From an uncultured Clostridia bacterium (lineage in GTDB: Bacteria; Bacillota; Clostridia; Christensenellales; UBA1242), in the NCBI GenBank assembly GCA_944350015.1, contig CALVNW010000001.1, positions 1 through 36,760 on the forward strand: a stretch of 36,760 nt of DNA. Reading direction: 5' to 3'. This document shows, one piece after another, positions 7,117-15,195 of this stretch. The notes under the pieces are model-generated. The model saw nothing but the letters and a program-made list of their open reading frames with translations. It searched no databases and was not told the DNA's origin. Every line of letters begins with the position of its first letter. Positions within the stretch are counted from its first letter, which is position 1. A program made the translations under genes and the position numbers.

Positions 7117-8358
7117 ATGAAAAAATTTTTTATGATATTAGGCATAGCCATATTTTTGGTAGTGCTTATTGCGGGTGGTACTTTAGGAATCACTTACGCA
7201 GTAGATAAAGACCTAGCCACGTCTTGGCTAGATAAAATTGGAATACATATAGAAGACGATAGCTCAGGAATCCAAATCGGACCTGACGAGCCTACACCAG
7301 ACCAGCCAGGAGTTGACATTGAAGAGCCAGACGAGGACTATAGCGACACAGATATAGAAAAATTCGAACTTGAAGGTGGAACAATAACAAAGTACTATGG
7401 CAATGATACAGTTGTAGTAGTGCCAAAGTCTTACACGAATGAAGATGGTGAGGAAGTATCTATAACAACAATTGGAGATAGCGCATTTGAGCATAAACCA
7501 TATTTGACTAAAATTGTACTTCCAGAAGGTGTTACAACGATTGACTCTCGTGCATTTTATTTTTGCACAAACCTTGAAGAGGTTACATTGCCATCCACTC
7601 TTGAATTAATAGAAAATGACGCATTTAACCTTTGTGCAAATTTAATAACTATAGACTTGCCTGAAACTCTAACTAAAATAGGAGACAATGCGTTTAGAAT
7701 GTGCGTTAATTTGGAAGAAATTGACATACCAGACAATGTAACTACATTGGGGACTTACATATTCTATGCCGATGCTTCTCTTACGAAGGCTACTATAGGT
7801 CAAGGGATAACAACTATACCTGATTATACTTTTTACTTTTGCCATAGCCTAAAAGATTTGAGTTTGCCAGACAATCTCGAAGTGATTGGGAAATATGCAT
7901 TTGATTTTTGTGACGCGCTTGAAAAAGTAACACTTCCTGTTGCAGTCACTACACTTGATAAATCTGCTTTCAACCGTTGTTATTCATTAAAAGAGATTAA
8001 CTTGCCAGAAGGGCTTACAACTTTGGGAGAATATGCCTTTTACGGTTCCAAGATTACATCTATAGTAATTCCTGACGGAGTAACCGAAATAGGCGCACGA
8101 GCATTTCAAGATTGTACTGAGCTTAAAAGTATAACTTTTGGCACAGCTCTTACTAAAATAGCCGATACCGCATTTGATAAAACAACAAACATTGAAACAA
8201 TGGTGTTTAATTCGACTACTCCGCCAACAATTGCAAGTACTCTTTTTGATAATATGACAAACCTAAAAATCTATGTGCCAACAAGCGCAGTAGAAACATA
8301 CAGTACAACGTGGGCTCAATATGCTGATATTATCTATTCGCTTGATAAGCTCAACTAA
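7117..8358 (+). CDS. BspA-type leucine-rich-repeat surface protein, 413 residues
   Basis: An N-terminal anchor (FFMILGIAIFLVVLIAGGTL) is followed by an acidic, Pro-rich spacer (about 50-80). Some ten LRR_5/BspA repeats then run to about residue 385, each with a core like LPEGVTTIDSRAFYFCTNLE. BspA-like repeats are typical of secreted or surface proteins that bind host proteins or other cells. It is the third gene of the surface trio in the element, 19 bases after the previous one and with GGGGGAG upstream. Two hairpins follow the stop codon. Confidence 0.88.
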   Translation: MKKFFMILGIAIFLVVLIAGGTLGITYAVDKDLATSWLDKIGIHIEDDSSGIQIGPDEPTPDQPGVDIEEPDEDYSDTDIEKFELEGGTITKYYGNDTVVVVPKSYTNEDGEEVSITTIGDSAFEHKPYLTKIVLPEGVTTIDSRAFYFCTNLEEVTLPSTLELIENDAFNLCANLITIDLPETLTKIGDNAFRMCVNLEEIDIPDNVTTLGTYIFYADASLTKATIGQGITTIPDYTFYFCHSLKDLSLPDNLEVIGKYAFDFCDALEKVTLPVAVTTLDKSAFNRCYSLKEINLPEGLTTLGEYAFYGSKITSIVIPDGVTEIGARAFQDCTELKSITFGTALTKIADTAFDKTTNIETMVFNSTTPPTIASTLFDNMTNLKIYVPTSAVETYSTTWAQYADIIYSLDKLN

Positions 8359-8361
8359 AAG

Positions 8362-8434
8362 GCGAAAATGTGAGATGTTTAAGCATTTTCGCATAATATT
8401 GGATTGTAGAAAAGAAGAGTGATTATACTCTTCT
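8362..8434 (+). terminator. Two hairpins between surface and replication genes
   Basis: gcgaaaatg (8362-8370) pairs with cattttcgc (8384-8392), and agaagagt (8413-8420) pairs with actcttct (8427-8434). Neither has a long T run, so partial termination or RNA processing is more likely than a full stop. Confidence 0.45.
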
Positions 8435-8462
8435 TGGCTACAAACTATAAAAGGTGGTGATT

Positions 8463-8954
8463 ATGATACATAGTTTTGACGTCGATATTGCCACCAAATA
8501 TGGAATAGAGTGCGCGGTGCTACTCAATCAAATCAATTATTGGTGCCTAAAGAATGAGGCAAACAACAAACACCTACACAATGGCAGATACTGGGTATAT
8601 AATACCAAAAAAGCATTTGCGCGACTATTTCCGTATATGAGTGAGCGAACAATTGATTATAATTTGAGTAAACTAAAGAAAGAAAATTTGATTTTAACCG
8701 ATAATTTTAATCATTCAAAAATGGATAGAACAACGTGGTATGCATTAACCGATTTTGCAAAATGCATTTTACAAAATTGTAAAATGGAAAATACAAATTT
8801 GCAAAATGGAAATAGCAAAAATGTGAAATGTATAGATAATATTAATAATATAAATTTATCTAATACAAATCAAACGCAAATATATACAACAAACAAAGAA
8901 AGAACTAAACAAGAAAGAAAGAGTGAGAGTTCTTTTTATTCGGGCGAGAGGTGA
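8463..8954 (+). CDS. Replication-initiator-like winged-helix protein
   Basis: I start at ATG 8463, behind AAAGGTGGTG. Two upstream GTG codons belong to that binding site. The 163-residue protein opens with FDVDIATKYGIECAVLLNQI and has YMSERTIDYNLSKLKKENLI, a pattern seen in winged-helix N-terminal domains of phage and plasmid replisome organisers. The C-terminal half is Asn/Lys-rich and disordered. A DnaI-like helicase loader starts 4 bases downstream, the classical arrangement of initiator plus loader in Gram-positive phages. The assignment rests on this pattern and context. Confidence 0.65.
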   Translation: MIHSFDVDIATKYGIECAVLLNQINYWCLKNEANNKHLHNGRYWVYNTKKAFARLFPYMSERTIDYNLSKLKKENLILTDNFNHSKMDRTTWYALTDFAKCILQNCKMENTNLQNGNSKNVKCIDNINNINLSNTNQTQIYTTNKERTKQERKSESSFYSGER

Positions 8955-8957
8955 GAA

Positions 8958-9779
8958 GTGAATTATTTTAATCAAGAAATAGTTTTGCAGTCTGACGAGT
9001 ATTTGGGGGAAGATAGCCGAGTCTATTGCAAAAATTGCAATACTTCTCGTGAGTGGATAAGCGAAGACGGAGAGTTTAAGGTTCGTTGTTTATGCAGATG
9101 CCAACAAGAAAAACAACAAGAGTTAGAAAAACAAAGGCAAGATATGATTCGCCTTGAAAAGATGAAGTCTCTTAAAGAATTCTCCCTACTTGGACGAAGG
9201 TATGAAAATTCAACTTTTGATAATCTTGATTTAAATCGTCCACAAGCGTTTACAAAAGCAGTTAGACGAAGTAGGGCGTATTGCGATAATTGGAAGATTG
9301 TAAAAAGTCAAGGGTATGGAATCTACATATTTGGACCCGTCGGCACTGGCAAAACAGAACTTGTAGCTTGCATATGTAATGAGCTTATTCAAAATCTTGT
9401 TCCAGTGATAATAACCAATTTTTTGGAAGTTTCAAAAAAATTAAGAGACTCATATAATCTCGAAACTGAAACAGAAAACCAAATAATAGATAAGCTTGCA
9501 AAAATAGACTTATTAATACTTGACGATATTGGTAGTGAAATCTTAAAAAACAAACAAAGAGAGTCATTTATGCAAGAAAAAATATATGACATCATCAACA
9601 GAAGATACATAAACAAGATGCCGACAGTCTTTACGAGTAACTATTCAATTCAACAATTAATAGATGAACGAGGGCTTGAAATACGAACAGCCGATAGAAT
9701 AGCAGAGATGTCAAATGCAGTGATGAAATTAGATGGGACAAGTTATCGAGAAACAAAGATTTTAAAGGAGAAAAAATGA
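8958..9779 (+). CDS. DnaI/DnaC-like helicase loader ATPase
   Basis: This 273-residue AAA+ protein has Walker A GPVGTGKT at 126-133 and Walker B LLILDD at 185-190. An SNYS motif near 227-230 probably serves as sensor 1. The N-terminus carries a Cys cluster (Cys24, Cys27, Cys44, Cys46, Cys48) consistent with zinc binding, as in phage DnaC/DnaI loaders. It should place the replicative helicase on single-stranded DNA at the element origin. The start is GTG. The end overlaps the next gene by 4 bases. Confidence 0.85.
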   Translation: MNYFNQEIVLQSDEYLGEDSRVYCKNCNTSREWISEDGEFKVRCLCRCQQEKQQELEKQRQDMIRLEKMKSLKEFSLLGRRYENSTFDNLDLNRPQAFTKAVRRSRAYCDNWKIVKSQGYGIYIFGPVGTGKTELVACICNELIQNLVPVIITNFLEVSKKLRDSYNLETETENQIIDKLAKIDLLILDDIGSEILKNKQRESFMQEKIYDIINRRYINKMPTVFTSNYSIQQLIDERGLEIRTADRIAEMSNAVMKLDGTSYRETKILKEKK

Positions 9780-10006
9780 AAGCAGTAGAAAAAATTTTTA
9801 TTCCAGCAAGGACAATCAGATTAAGAACAAAGCCGTTGCAAACAAAGGAGTGCTTTTGTTTAGATAGTAAAGAACATCCAAGAATGTACAAGAGTTTAGA
9901 TACATTAAATCAGTATATGCCAGAAGAATTTGATTCGATATATGTGTTTGAACTTAAAAAAGTATTAGTGCGAAAACAGGAAACGATAGTTAATATTTTG
10001 GAGTAG
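9776..10006 (+). CDS. Hypothetical protein, 76 residues
   Basis: The ATG overlaps the loader stop codon (ATGA) and is preceded by AAAGGAG. The protein is mixed in charge (KIFIPARTIRLRTKPLQTKE near the start) and has no membrane segment or recognised motif. Coupling to the loader and the ATPase suggests a small partner of one of them. Confidence 0.6.
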   Translation: MKAVEKIFIPARTIRLRTKPLQTKECFCLDSKEHPRMYKSLDTLNQYMPEEFDSIYVFELKKVLVRKQETIVNILE

Positions 10007-10009
10007 CCT

Positions 10010-11257
10010 ATGGAAAAATCAGAAATTGAAGCTAAGATAATAAAGACATATAAACTTCCTTTGATTGATAGAATAGCACTCCACTATAACACTTTTAAAT
10101 ATCTCCTTTTAGCAATTGTGGTGTTTGTACCAGTTATAACTTTTCTTGCAGTAAACGATTTTCATTGGCAATGGTTCTTGTATTTGGCTCCACTTGAAAT
10201 TTTGTTGATTTACATAATTATTCGTGCGTTGTTGTTTCTAAGGGATTTAAAAAAATATAAGGCTTGGGGAATGTCAATGATGTATAATCCTGACCACGCC
10301 ACTATTTACTCAGGACCACCTGGAACAGGGAAGTCACTTTCGGCGGGACACGTGGTAAACTGGATGCAAAAAGGCTCTTGGGACAAGCTTCAATTTGAAT
10401 ATTTTTGCTTAATGGGTAAAATGCAAAAGAAAAATTATCAAATGTCAGAAGATGACAAGGAAATCTACGAGGCATATCAATATTTTATCAATCACGAAGG
10501 CGTGCCTTGTCTTGCCACCAATGTAGGGTTTTATTCTAAAACCTATAGGCGATTTTCATACAAGCTCGGACCCTCATATTTAAAACAAGAGAGAAGAGCG
10601 CCATATAGACTTGTTGGTTGGTATGATGAGATAGGTACTGTGTTTAATCCTGAGCTTTCAAACGATGCAGCAGATAAAATGAAATCGCTTGAGATGGCTG
10701 ATATGGCGAGGTTTTCGCGTCAGTTTGCAGAATTTAGATTTATTGGTACAGAGCAAGAGGCGAGTAATATTTATAAAAATATACGAAGGGTAGTAGCACG
10801 AAATCGTGAATACCTTTCAATAGAAAGTATTTTCAAACCGAATTTTTTAAATTGGATATTTGAAAAAATGAAAAGGCATTTTCTGTACCCGTATTTTAGA
10901 AAAGGTATGAACATACATAAGGCTAAAGTCTGGGGGCAGTTTATGCAACGATTTAAGAGGTTTATTGATAGCGTGGGGTTCTATAAACTTCGATATAAGG
11001 ATTTTACAAGCTTTGAAGGTGCTGGCGTTGCCTGTTTGACTGACGAAAAAGGTGGAGCAGTTCTTTATTTGCCTTGTTGTGGCGAATTTAAATATGATAC
11101 TCGTGCGTTTCGTTGGGCATATAAGGCTAGGAAGTTGCCTATAGTGATGCAGGTCTTTAATAGTATGGATTTGTCCGAGAAAGAAGCTGAAGCGTTTTTA
11201 CGGTCGAGTTATCCGAAGATTAAAGATGAAGAAAAGAAAAGGGATGATAAAAGATAA
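10010..11257 (+). CDS. Membrane P-loop ATPase, Zot/pI-like
   Basis: Two transmembrane helices (about 30-49 and 55-76) precede a P-loop ATPase domain. Walker A is GPPGTGKS (102-109) and Walker B-like is LVGWYDEI (201-208). Then comes FSRQFAEFRFIGTEQEASN and IRRVVARNREYL, resembling the sensor region of Zot/pI proteins that extrude filamentous phage. Unlike classical Zot, the membrane segments come before the ATPase, as in FtsK or coupling proteins. The protein should sit in the membrane with the ATPase in the cytoplasm and drive export or transfer of DNA. Start ATG follows GGAG. The Zot assignment is tentative; the ATPase and membrane parts are certain. Confidence 0.7.
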   Translation: MEKSEIEAKIIKTYKLPLIDRIALHYNTFKYLLLAIVVFVPVITFLAVNDFHWQWFLYLAPLEILLIYIIIRALLFLRDLKKYKAWGMSMMYNPDHATIYSGPPGTGKSLSAGHVVNWMQKGSWDKLQFEYFCLMGKMQKKNYQMSEDDKEIYEAYQYFINHEGVPCLATNVGFYSKTYRRFSYKLGPSYLKQERRAPYRLVGWYDEIGTVFNPELSNDAADKMKSLEMADMARFSRQFAEFRFIGTEQEASNIYKNIRRVVARNREYLSIESIFKPNFLNWIFEKMKRHFLYPYFRKGMNIHKAKVWGQFMQRFKRFIDSVGFYKLRYKDFTSFEGAGVACLTDEKGGAVLYLPCCGEFKYDTRAFRWAYKARKLPIVMQVFNSMDLSEKEAEAFLRSSYPKIKDEEKKRDDKR

Positions 11258-11264
11258 ATGTGTT

Positions 11265-11508
11265 CGCAAAATTCGGTTAAACAAATATGCTCGCAAAGCG
11301 AGTGTATTTGTCCGAATTTTGCGAGTGCGTTATTTGGTTTAAAAAAATATATATTAAAAAATTTATTTAAATTAAATATTGTTTGATTTTTAATAAAAAT
11401 ATTTTAAATAAATCCTAATGAAAAAAGGTTAAAAATCAAACAAAATTTAATTTTTAAAATAAAAATCTAAATTTAGATTATATAAAAATTTTGCGTGAGC
11501 AAAATTTT
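11265..11508. other. Cluster of inverted repeats, candidate origin
   Basis: This gene-free AT-rich stretch holds four inverted repeats. A long imperfect hairpin lies at 11265-11323, with arms cgcaaaattcgg / ccgaattttgcg and an inner part closing on gctcgc-aaa-gcgag. A perfect 14-bp pair lies at 11380-11393 and 11429-11442 (tgtttgatttttaa / ttaaaaatcaaaca). There is a 14-bp palindrome atctaaatttagat at 11465-11478, and aaaattttgc-gtga-gcaaaatttt at 11485-11508. The first lacks a T tract, so it is not a simple terminator. The position between ATPase and clamp-like genes suits a replication origin. Confidence 0.5.
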
Positions 11509-11535
11509 GGTTGCGCAATTAAAGAAGGAGTAAAT

Positions 11536-12108
11536 ATGAAAGAAATTGAAATATCAAGCACAACATTCAATATGGTTGTAAACAAATTGAAAAATTTTAG
11601 AATAACAGATGATAGTCGACCTATTTTAAAACAAATTTATTGCCAGGTCGAAAAGGATAGAATAACATTCACGGCGGTTAATGGGGTTATCGCATCAAAA
11701 ATAAATTTAAACTACACAAACGAAGAAATCGAACCTTTTGCTTTTACTTTTCATCCTTTCAAAATTGATGAAGATAAGCGCGGATTAAATAAAATCAAAA
11801 TCAAGTACACTAATGATTATATTACTTTTACATATAAAGATTCGGAAAATAACGAAATGATTAAAAAAATTGCTAATTTAAAACAACAATTTATTAATAT
11901 AGATAATCTTTTCAATGAAGAAGAGCGGACTAAAATCACTTTTGATAATAATCTTTTGCTTAAAACTTTAACGTCGCTAAGGAATACGAAAAATAAGGTT
12001 ATAAGTATCGAGTTTACAAACAATCGTACAAAACCTATTCTTATTAAAAATGATATTTTAGAGCAAGGCAAAGTAGAATGTATAGTTTTGCCAATAAGGA
12101 CATTGTAG
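11536..12108 (+). CDS. Short beta-sliding-clamp-like protein
   Basis: I start at ATG 11536, behind AAGAAGGAG. An ORF start at 11491 lacks such a site. The 190-residue protein has DSRPILKQIYCQVEKDRITF and FTAVNG, like the start of a DnaN domain. It also has FDNNLLLKTLTSLRNTKNKV with IEFTNNRTKPILI, and it ends VLPIRTL, matching the typical DnaN end (MPMRL-like). Bacterial DnaN is about 370 residues with three domains, while this would hold two. It probably serves replication of the element or competes with the host clamp. Homology is judged by eye. Confidence 0.6.
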   Translation: MKEIEISSTTFNMVVNKLKNFRITDDSRPILKQIYCQVEKDRITFTAVNGVIASKINLNYTNEEIEPFAFTFHPFKIDEDKRGLNKIKIKYTNDYITFTYKDSENNEMIKKIANLKQQFINIDNLFNEEERTKITFDNNLLLKTLTSLRNTKNKVISIEFTNNRTKPILIKNDILEQGKVECIVLPIRTL

Positions 12109-12124
12109 TTAAAAGGAGAGAAAA

Positions 12125-12970
12125 ATGAGCATAAATGAATTAATAGTAAAAAATGAAAGTGAGCTTACAGAAAAGCAACAAGCATTTTTAAAATTACATA
12201 GTAATATAATCTCTGCTGGCGTTCTTATCAGCAATGGATTAATAGACCTTGCCCAAAATCTTAAGAAGATGAAAGATGAAAAATTGTATTTAGAAGCTGG
12301 GTATTTATCTTTTGAAAATTATGCTGAACTTGCTTGTGGAATAAAACAAAGACAAGCATATAATTACATAAAAATATTAGATAGTTTTGATAATTCATTT
12401 TTGCATTCGAATGCAAAAATTGGAATAACTAAATTATCCTTGCTTGCTGGGCTCCCTGAAGAAGATAAAGAAAAAATAATTGAAAATGTAGACGTTGAAA
12501 ATACTTCTGTAAGCAAGCTCAAGGAAGAAATAGAAAAGTTAAAATCTGAAAATAAAGCTAAGGACAAGCTGTTAAATGAAAAAATTGAGTTAGAAGCAGA
12601 AGTTGAGTCTTTAAGAGATAAAATCTCTGAATTGGAAACAAGAGAACCTGAAACTGTAACAGTTGAGGTTGAAAAAGATAACTCGGCCAAGTATGAGAAT
12701 GAACTTGAAGAATTAAAGCAAAAGTTGTCCGATGCAAAAGATAAACTTAAAAAGAAAAACGAAGAAGTAAATGCATTGCAGTTCACAAATGACTCACTCT
12801 CAAAGCAATTAGAGATTTCAAACTCAAGCGAGCTTGTTGAGTTTAAATTGCTTTTTAATAATCTGCAAGAACTGATATTTAAAATAAATAATATTTTGCC
12901 TAGTCTCCCAGAAGACAAACAAAAAGGCTGCAAGAATGCTTTAAGAAAGGTGGTGGAAGAGTTATGTTAA
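12125..12970 (+). CDS. Coiled-coil DUF3102-like protein
   Basis: The 281-residue protein starts with a helical domain (about 15-130). It contains YLEAGYLSFENYAELACGIK and RQAYNYIKILDSF, then GITKLSLLAGLPEEDKE, typical of DUF3102/plasmid-type DNA-binding proteins in which a host-range or partition role has been suggested. A long Glu/Lys-rich coiled coil (about 130-230) follows, then a short C-terminal helical part. AAAAGGAG precedes the start. The end overlaps the next gene by 7 bases. It is probably a DNA-associated filament-forming or partition-type protein. Confidence 0.65.
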   Translation: MSINELIVKNESELTEKQQAFLKLHSNIISAGVLISNGLIDLAQNLKKMKDEKLYLEAGYLSFENYAELACGIKQRQAYNYIKILDSFDNSFLHSNAKIGITKLSLLAGLPEEDKEKIIENVDVENTSVSKLKEEIEKLKSENKAKDKLLNEKIELEAEVESLRDKISELETREPETVTVEVEKDNSAKYENELEELKQKLSDAKDKLKKKNEEVNALQFTNDSLSKQLEISNSSELVEFKLLFNNLQELIFKINNILPSLPEDKQKGCKNALRKVVEELC

Positions 12971-13263
12971 AAGACGAATTTTTAAAAACAATGAAACAAG
13001 ATTTGACCACTAAAAATGATGAAACTTTAAATCAATTACTACTATGTTTTGAAGAAGTATTGAAAGAATACCCATCTCAAACTGAAATAGACTCTACTAA
13101 GACAGTTGAAGAGTGTTACAAAAAAATGGAAGAATATGCTAGAGTAAATGCAAAAAACAATAGTTATTGCTTTACTCCAGATAAAACCAAATCATTTATT
13201 GTTGATTATTTAGGGCTAAAAACTCAAACTAAATCTTTTGTTAATTTAGAAGATTTTATTTAG
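12964..13263 (+). CDS. PcfK-like small protein
   Basis: The start lies inside the end of the coiled-coil gene. The 99-residue acidic protein has the pattern EECYKKMEEYARVNAKNNSY followed by TPDKTKSFIVDYLG, which resembles PcfK proteins of Gram-positive conjugative plasmids. It sits immediately before a PcfJ-like gene, the order known from pCF10-type plasmids. PcfK relatives include a family reported to inhibit Cas9 (AcrIIA9), so an anti-defence role is possible. It is shorter than typical PcfK, and the call depends partly on the neighbour. Confidence 0.6.
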   Translation: MLKDEFLKTMKQDLTTKNDETLNQLLLCFEEVLKEYPSQTEIDSTKTVEECYKKMEEYARVNAKNNSYCFTPDKTKSFIVDYLGLKTQTKSFVNLEDFI

Positions 13264-13273
13264 TAGGTGAAAT

Positions 13274-14773
13274 ATGTATCATAAGGTAGAAGAAGTTAAA
13301 TTTAAAAATAATCTAATGAAATATGTAGATGAACAACCTTTGCCTAATGACTTTGCTGATTGGCTTAACAAATACCCTTTTAAAGACTATTTTTATATGT
13401 TCTTTAGAATAGAAGGAAAAGGGAAAAATAAAAAGTATATTGGTGCTTGCCAACATTGCAAGACCGAAGGTATCAGTCTTAAGTCTATAAAAAATGGTAA
13501 TTATGGAATATGCCCTATCTGTCACAAGAAAGTTCGATTTAGAAATGAAAAGTATTCAAAAAGTTTTTACAATAAAAATTATATAGCCATTATACAGTCT
13601 GCGGATTCTAAAGACACTTTTGTTTTAAGGAAATTCTTAGTGCTGAAACATAATAATTATTTAAATACTGAATATTCAGATTATGAAATGGAAAGATGTT
13701 ATTTTACATATAATGTTCAAGACAGTTTTAGAATTAAGTTCTGGTATAGATTGTATAATGGTGAATGGACCTTTGGATATTATAAAAATATGTCTTATAC
13801 ACTTCCTAATATTGTTTGGACTTATTACAAAAATTTAGATTGTTTACTCTATGACGATTTTAAATATTCTTGCTTAAAACAAGTTTCTAAGGAAATACCT
13901 ATTGAGGTTTATAGTTATTTAGATAGATACAAAACTTTTCCACAATTAGAATATTTTGCAAAACTTAAAATGTTTAAATTTATTGAAAGTATAATGATAT
14001 ATGGCTCATATCAGTTACATTTTTCTAGAAATAAAGTGCAAGAGATTTTAGGCTTGAATGGTGATTATTATAGATTTGCTCTAAAATTATACAAAACATT
14101 AGACTATGAGACATTAAGGGGGATTAAGTTTCTTCAAGCTTATAAAATACCAGCAACTCGAGCAAATTTGCGACTTTCATTACAATTAGAAAATTTAATG
14201 TACAACAAAGAGAATATATTTATATTTCTCAAACTTGGGTTTAATGCAATATCAAAATATTTAAAAGAGTCTAGATGTGACATAAATGATTATTTTGATT
14301 ATCTACGCAATTGCGTGGAGTTAAAATATAACCTAGAAGATACAGCAGTGATTAAGCCTAAAGATTTCATAAAAGCCCACGATGAAGCTTATAAAAGAGT
14401 TCAATACTTATCAAATAAAGATATATATGAAAAAGCTAATAAAGTTTTTAAGAAATTACAAAAACTTGAATTTGCAGATAAAACTTTAGCTATGGTAGTT
14501 CCAAAAGAAGCCTTTGATTTGATAAACGAAGGGAATAATTTGCATCATTGTGTTGGCTCTTATATTAAACGGGTTGCCAAGAATGAAAGTATGATATTTT
14601 TTGTTCGCAAGCAAGAGAACTTAATGGAGTCATACTTTACACTTGAAATAGACCCAAAAAATTTAAAAATAGTTCAGTGTCGTGGGCTACATAATGTGTC
14701 TGCAGATGATAAAATACTTAACTTTGTTTATAGGTGGAAAAAAGAAAGATTAAATAAGTTAAAAGTAGAATAG
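13274..14773 (+). CDS. PcfJ-like protein
   Basis: A 499-residue protein. Near the N-terminus is a zinc ribbon (CQHCKTEG ... CPICHKK, about 60-90). The C-terminal part has the PcfJ signature: PKEAFDLINEGNNLHHCVGS, then SMIFFVRKQE and YFTLEIDPKNLKIVQCRG. PcfJ proteins occur on conjugative plasmids and integrative elements. Their function is unknown, although the conserved HHCV and Cys/Arg residues suggest an enzyme. It follows the PcfK-like gene by 10 bases and is the last large gene of the element. Confidence 0.88.
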   Translation: MYHKVEEVKFKNNLMKYVDEQPLPNDFADWLNKYPFKDYFYMFFRIEGKGKNKKYIGACQHCKTEGISLKSIKNGNYGICPICHKKVRFRNEKYSKSFYNKNYIAIIQSADSKDTFVLRKFLVLKHNNYLNTEYSDYEMERCYFTYNVQDSFRIKFWYRLYNGEWTFGYYKNMSYTLPNIVWTYYKNLDCLLYDDFKYSCLKQVSKEIPIEVYSYLDRYKTFPQLEYFAKLKMFKFIESIMIYGSYQLHFSRNKVQEILGLNGDYYRFALKLYKTLDYETLRGIKFLQAYKIPATRANLRLSLQLENLMYNKENIFIFLKLGFNAISKYLKESRCDINDYFDYLRNCVELKYNLEDTAVIKPKDFIKAHDEAYKRVQYLSNKDIYEKANKVFKKLQKLEFADKTLAMVVPKEAFDLINEGNNLHHCVGSYIKRVAKNESMIFFVRKQENLMESYFTLEIDPKNLKIVQCRGLHNVSADDKILNFVYRWKKERLNKLKVE

Positions 14774-14781
14774 GAGGGAAG

Positions 14782-14961
14782 ATGGTAACATACAAAGATA
14801 TGCTCCAAAAGATTATGGAGAAAAAGGGTTATAACCAAGAGCAATTGGCTGAAAGTTTAGATGTTAACAAAGCACAGGTTACACGTTGGCTTAGCGGTGC
14901 GATACCAAAAATCGAAAATTTAAGAAAAATCAAAAAATTATATGATGAGGTGAATAAATGA
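14782..14961 (+). CDS. Small XRE helix-turn-helix protein, 59 residues
   Basis: GGAGGG lies just before the ATG. The protein is almost entirely an HTH domain: YNQEQLAESLDVNKAQVTRW followed by LSGAIPKIENLRKI. It could regulate late genes, replication or excision of the element. The reading frame stays open for 46 codons after its TGA stop (see the next entry). Confidence 0.8.
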   Translation: MVTYKDMLQKIMEKKGYNQEQLAESLDVNKAQVTRWLSGAIPKIENLRKIKKLYDEVNK

Positions 14962-15099
14962 AATCATCCAACACTTCGCACACTAGAAACACTTTTAAAA
15001 CCTACTATTTTGAAAACGAAAAAACTGATAATAATAGAGTATTTAAAAAAACATCCAGATGCAAAAGACAAATATAAAAATTCAATTATAAATTATTAG
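14962..15099 (+). other. Open reading tail in frame after the HTH gene stop
   Basis: After the TGA at 14959-14961 the same frame reads on to TAG 15097-15099, and it looks protein-like (HPTLRTLETLLKPTILKTKK, then EYLKKHPDAKDKYKNSIINY). The overlapping ATG frame at 14958 gives a less protein-like sequence. The tail may be the lost C-terminus of a longer HTH protein, or a small gene with a non-ATG start (TTG 15010). Confidence 0.35.
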
Positions 15100-15109
15100 T
15101 CACACAACA

Positions 15110-15135
15110 AAAGACAGTGTTAAACTGTCTTTTTT
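15110..15135 (+). terminator. Terminator of the rightward element operon
   Basis: aaagacagt (15110-15118) pairs perfectly with actgtcttt (15124-15132), loop gttaa, followed by a T run. It closes the long operon just inside attR. Confidence 0.85.
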
Positions 15136-15195
15136 AATAAATTTTTGTGCAAAATTCCAATAATAATATATTTTTCGTATATGTTATCAAGTTCG

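Noticed and set aside
12364..12933. A 189-codon leftward ORF opposite the coiled-coil gene
   Set aside because: It is the mirror of a Glu/Lys coiled coil (Ser/Phe-rich antisense), a usual shadow.
14959..14961. TGA recoded as an amino acid
   Set aside because: Other genes in the window end in TGA at positions with overlapping ATGA starts (for example 3850-3852, and the 2498 gene), so TGA works as a stop.
14958..15077. A 39-codon ORF starting inside the HTH stop codon
   Set aside because: It has a poor, low-complexity translation, while the neighbouring frame gives protein-like sequence through the same bases.
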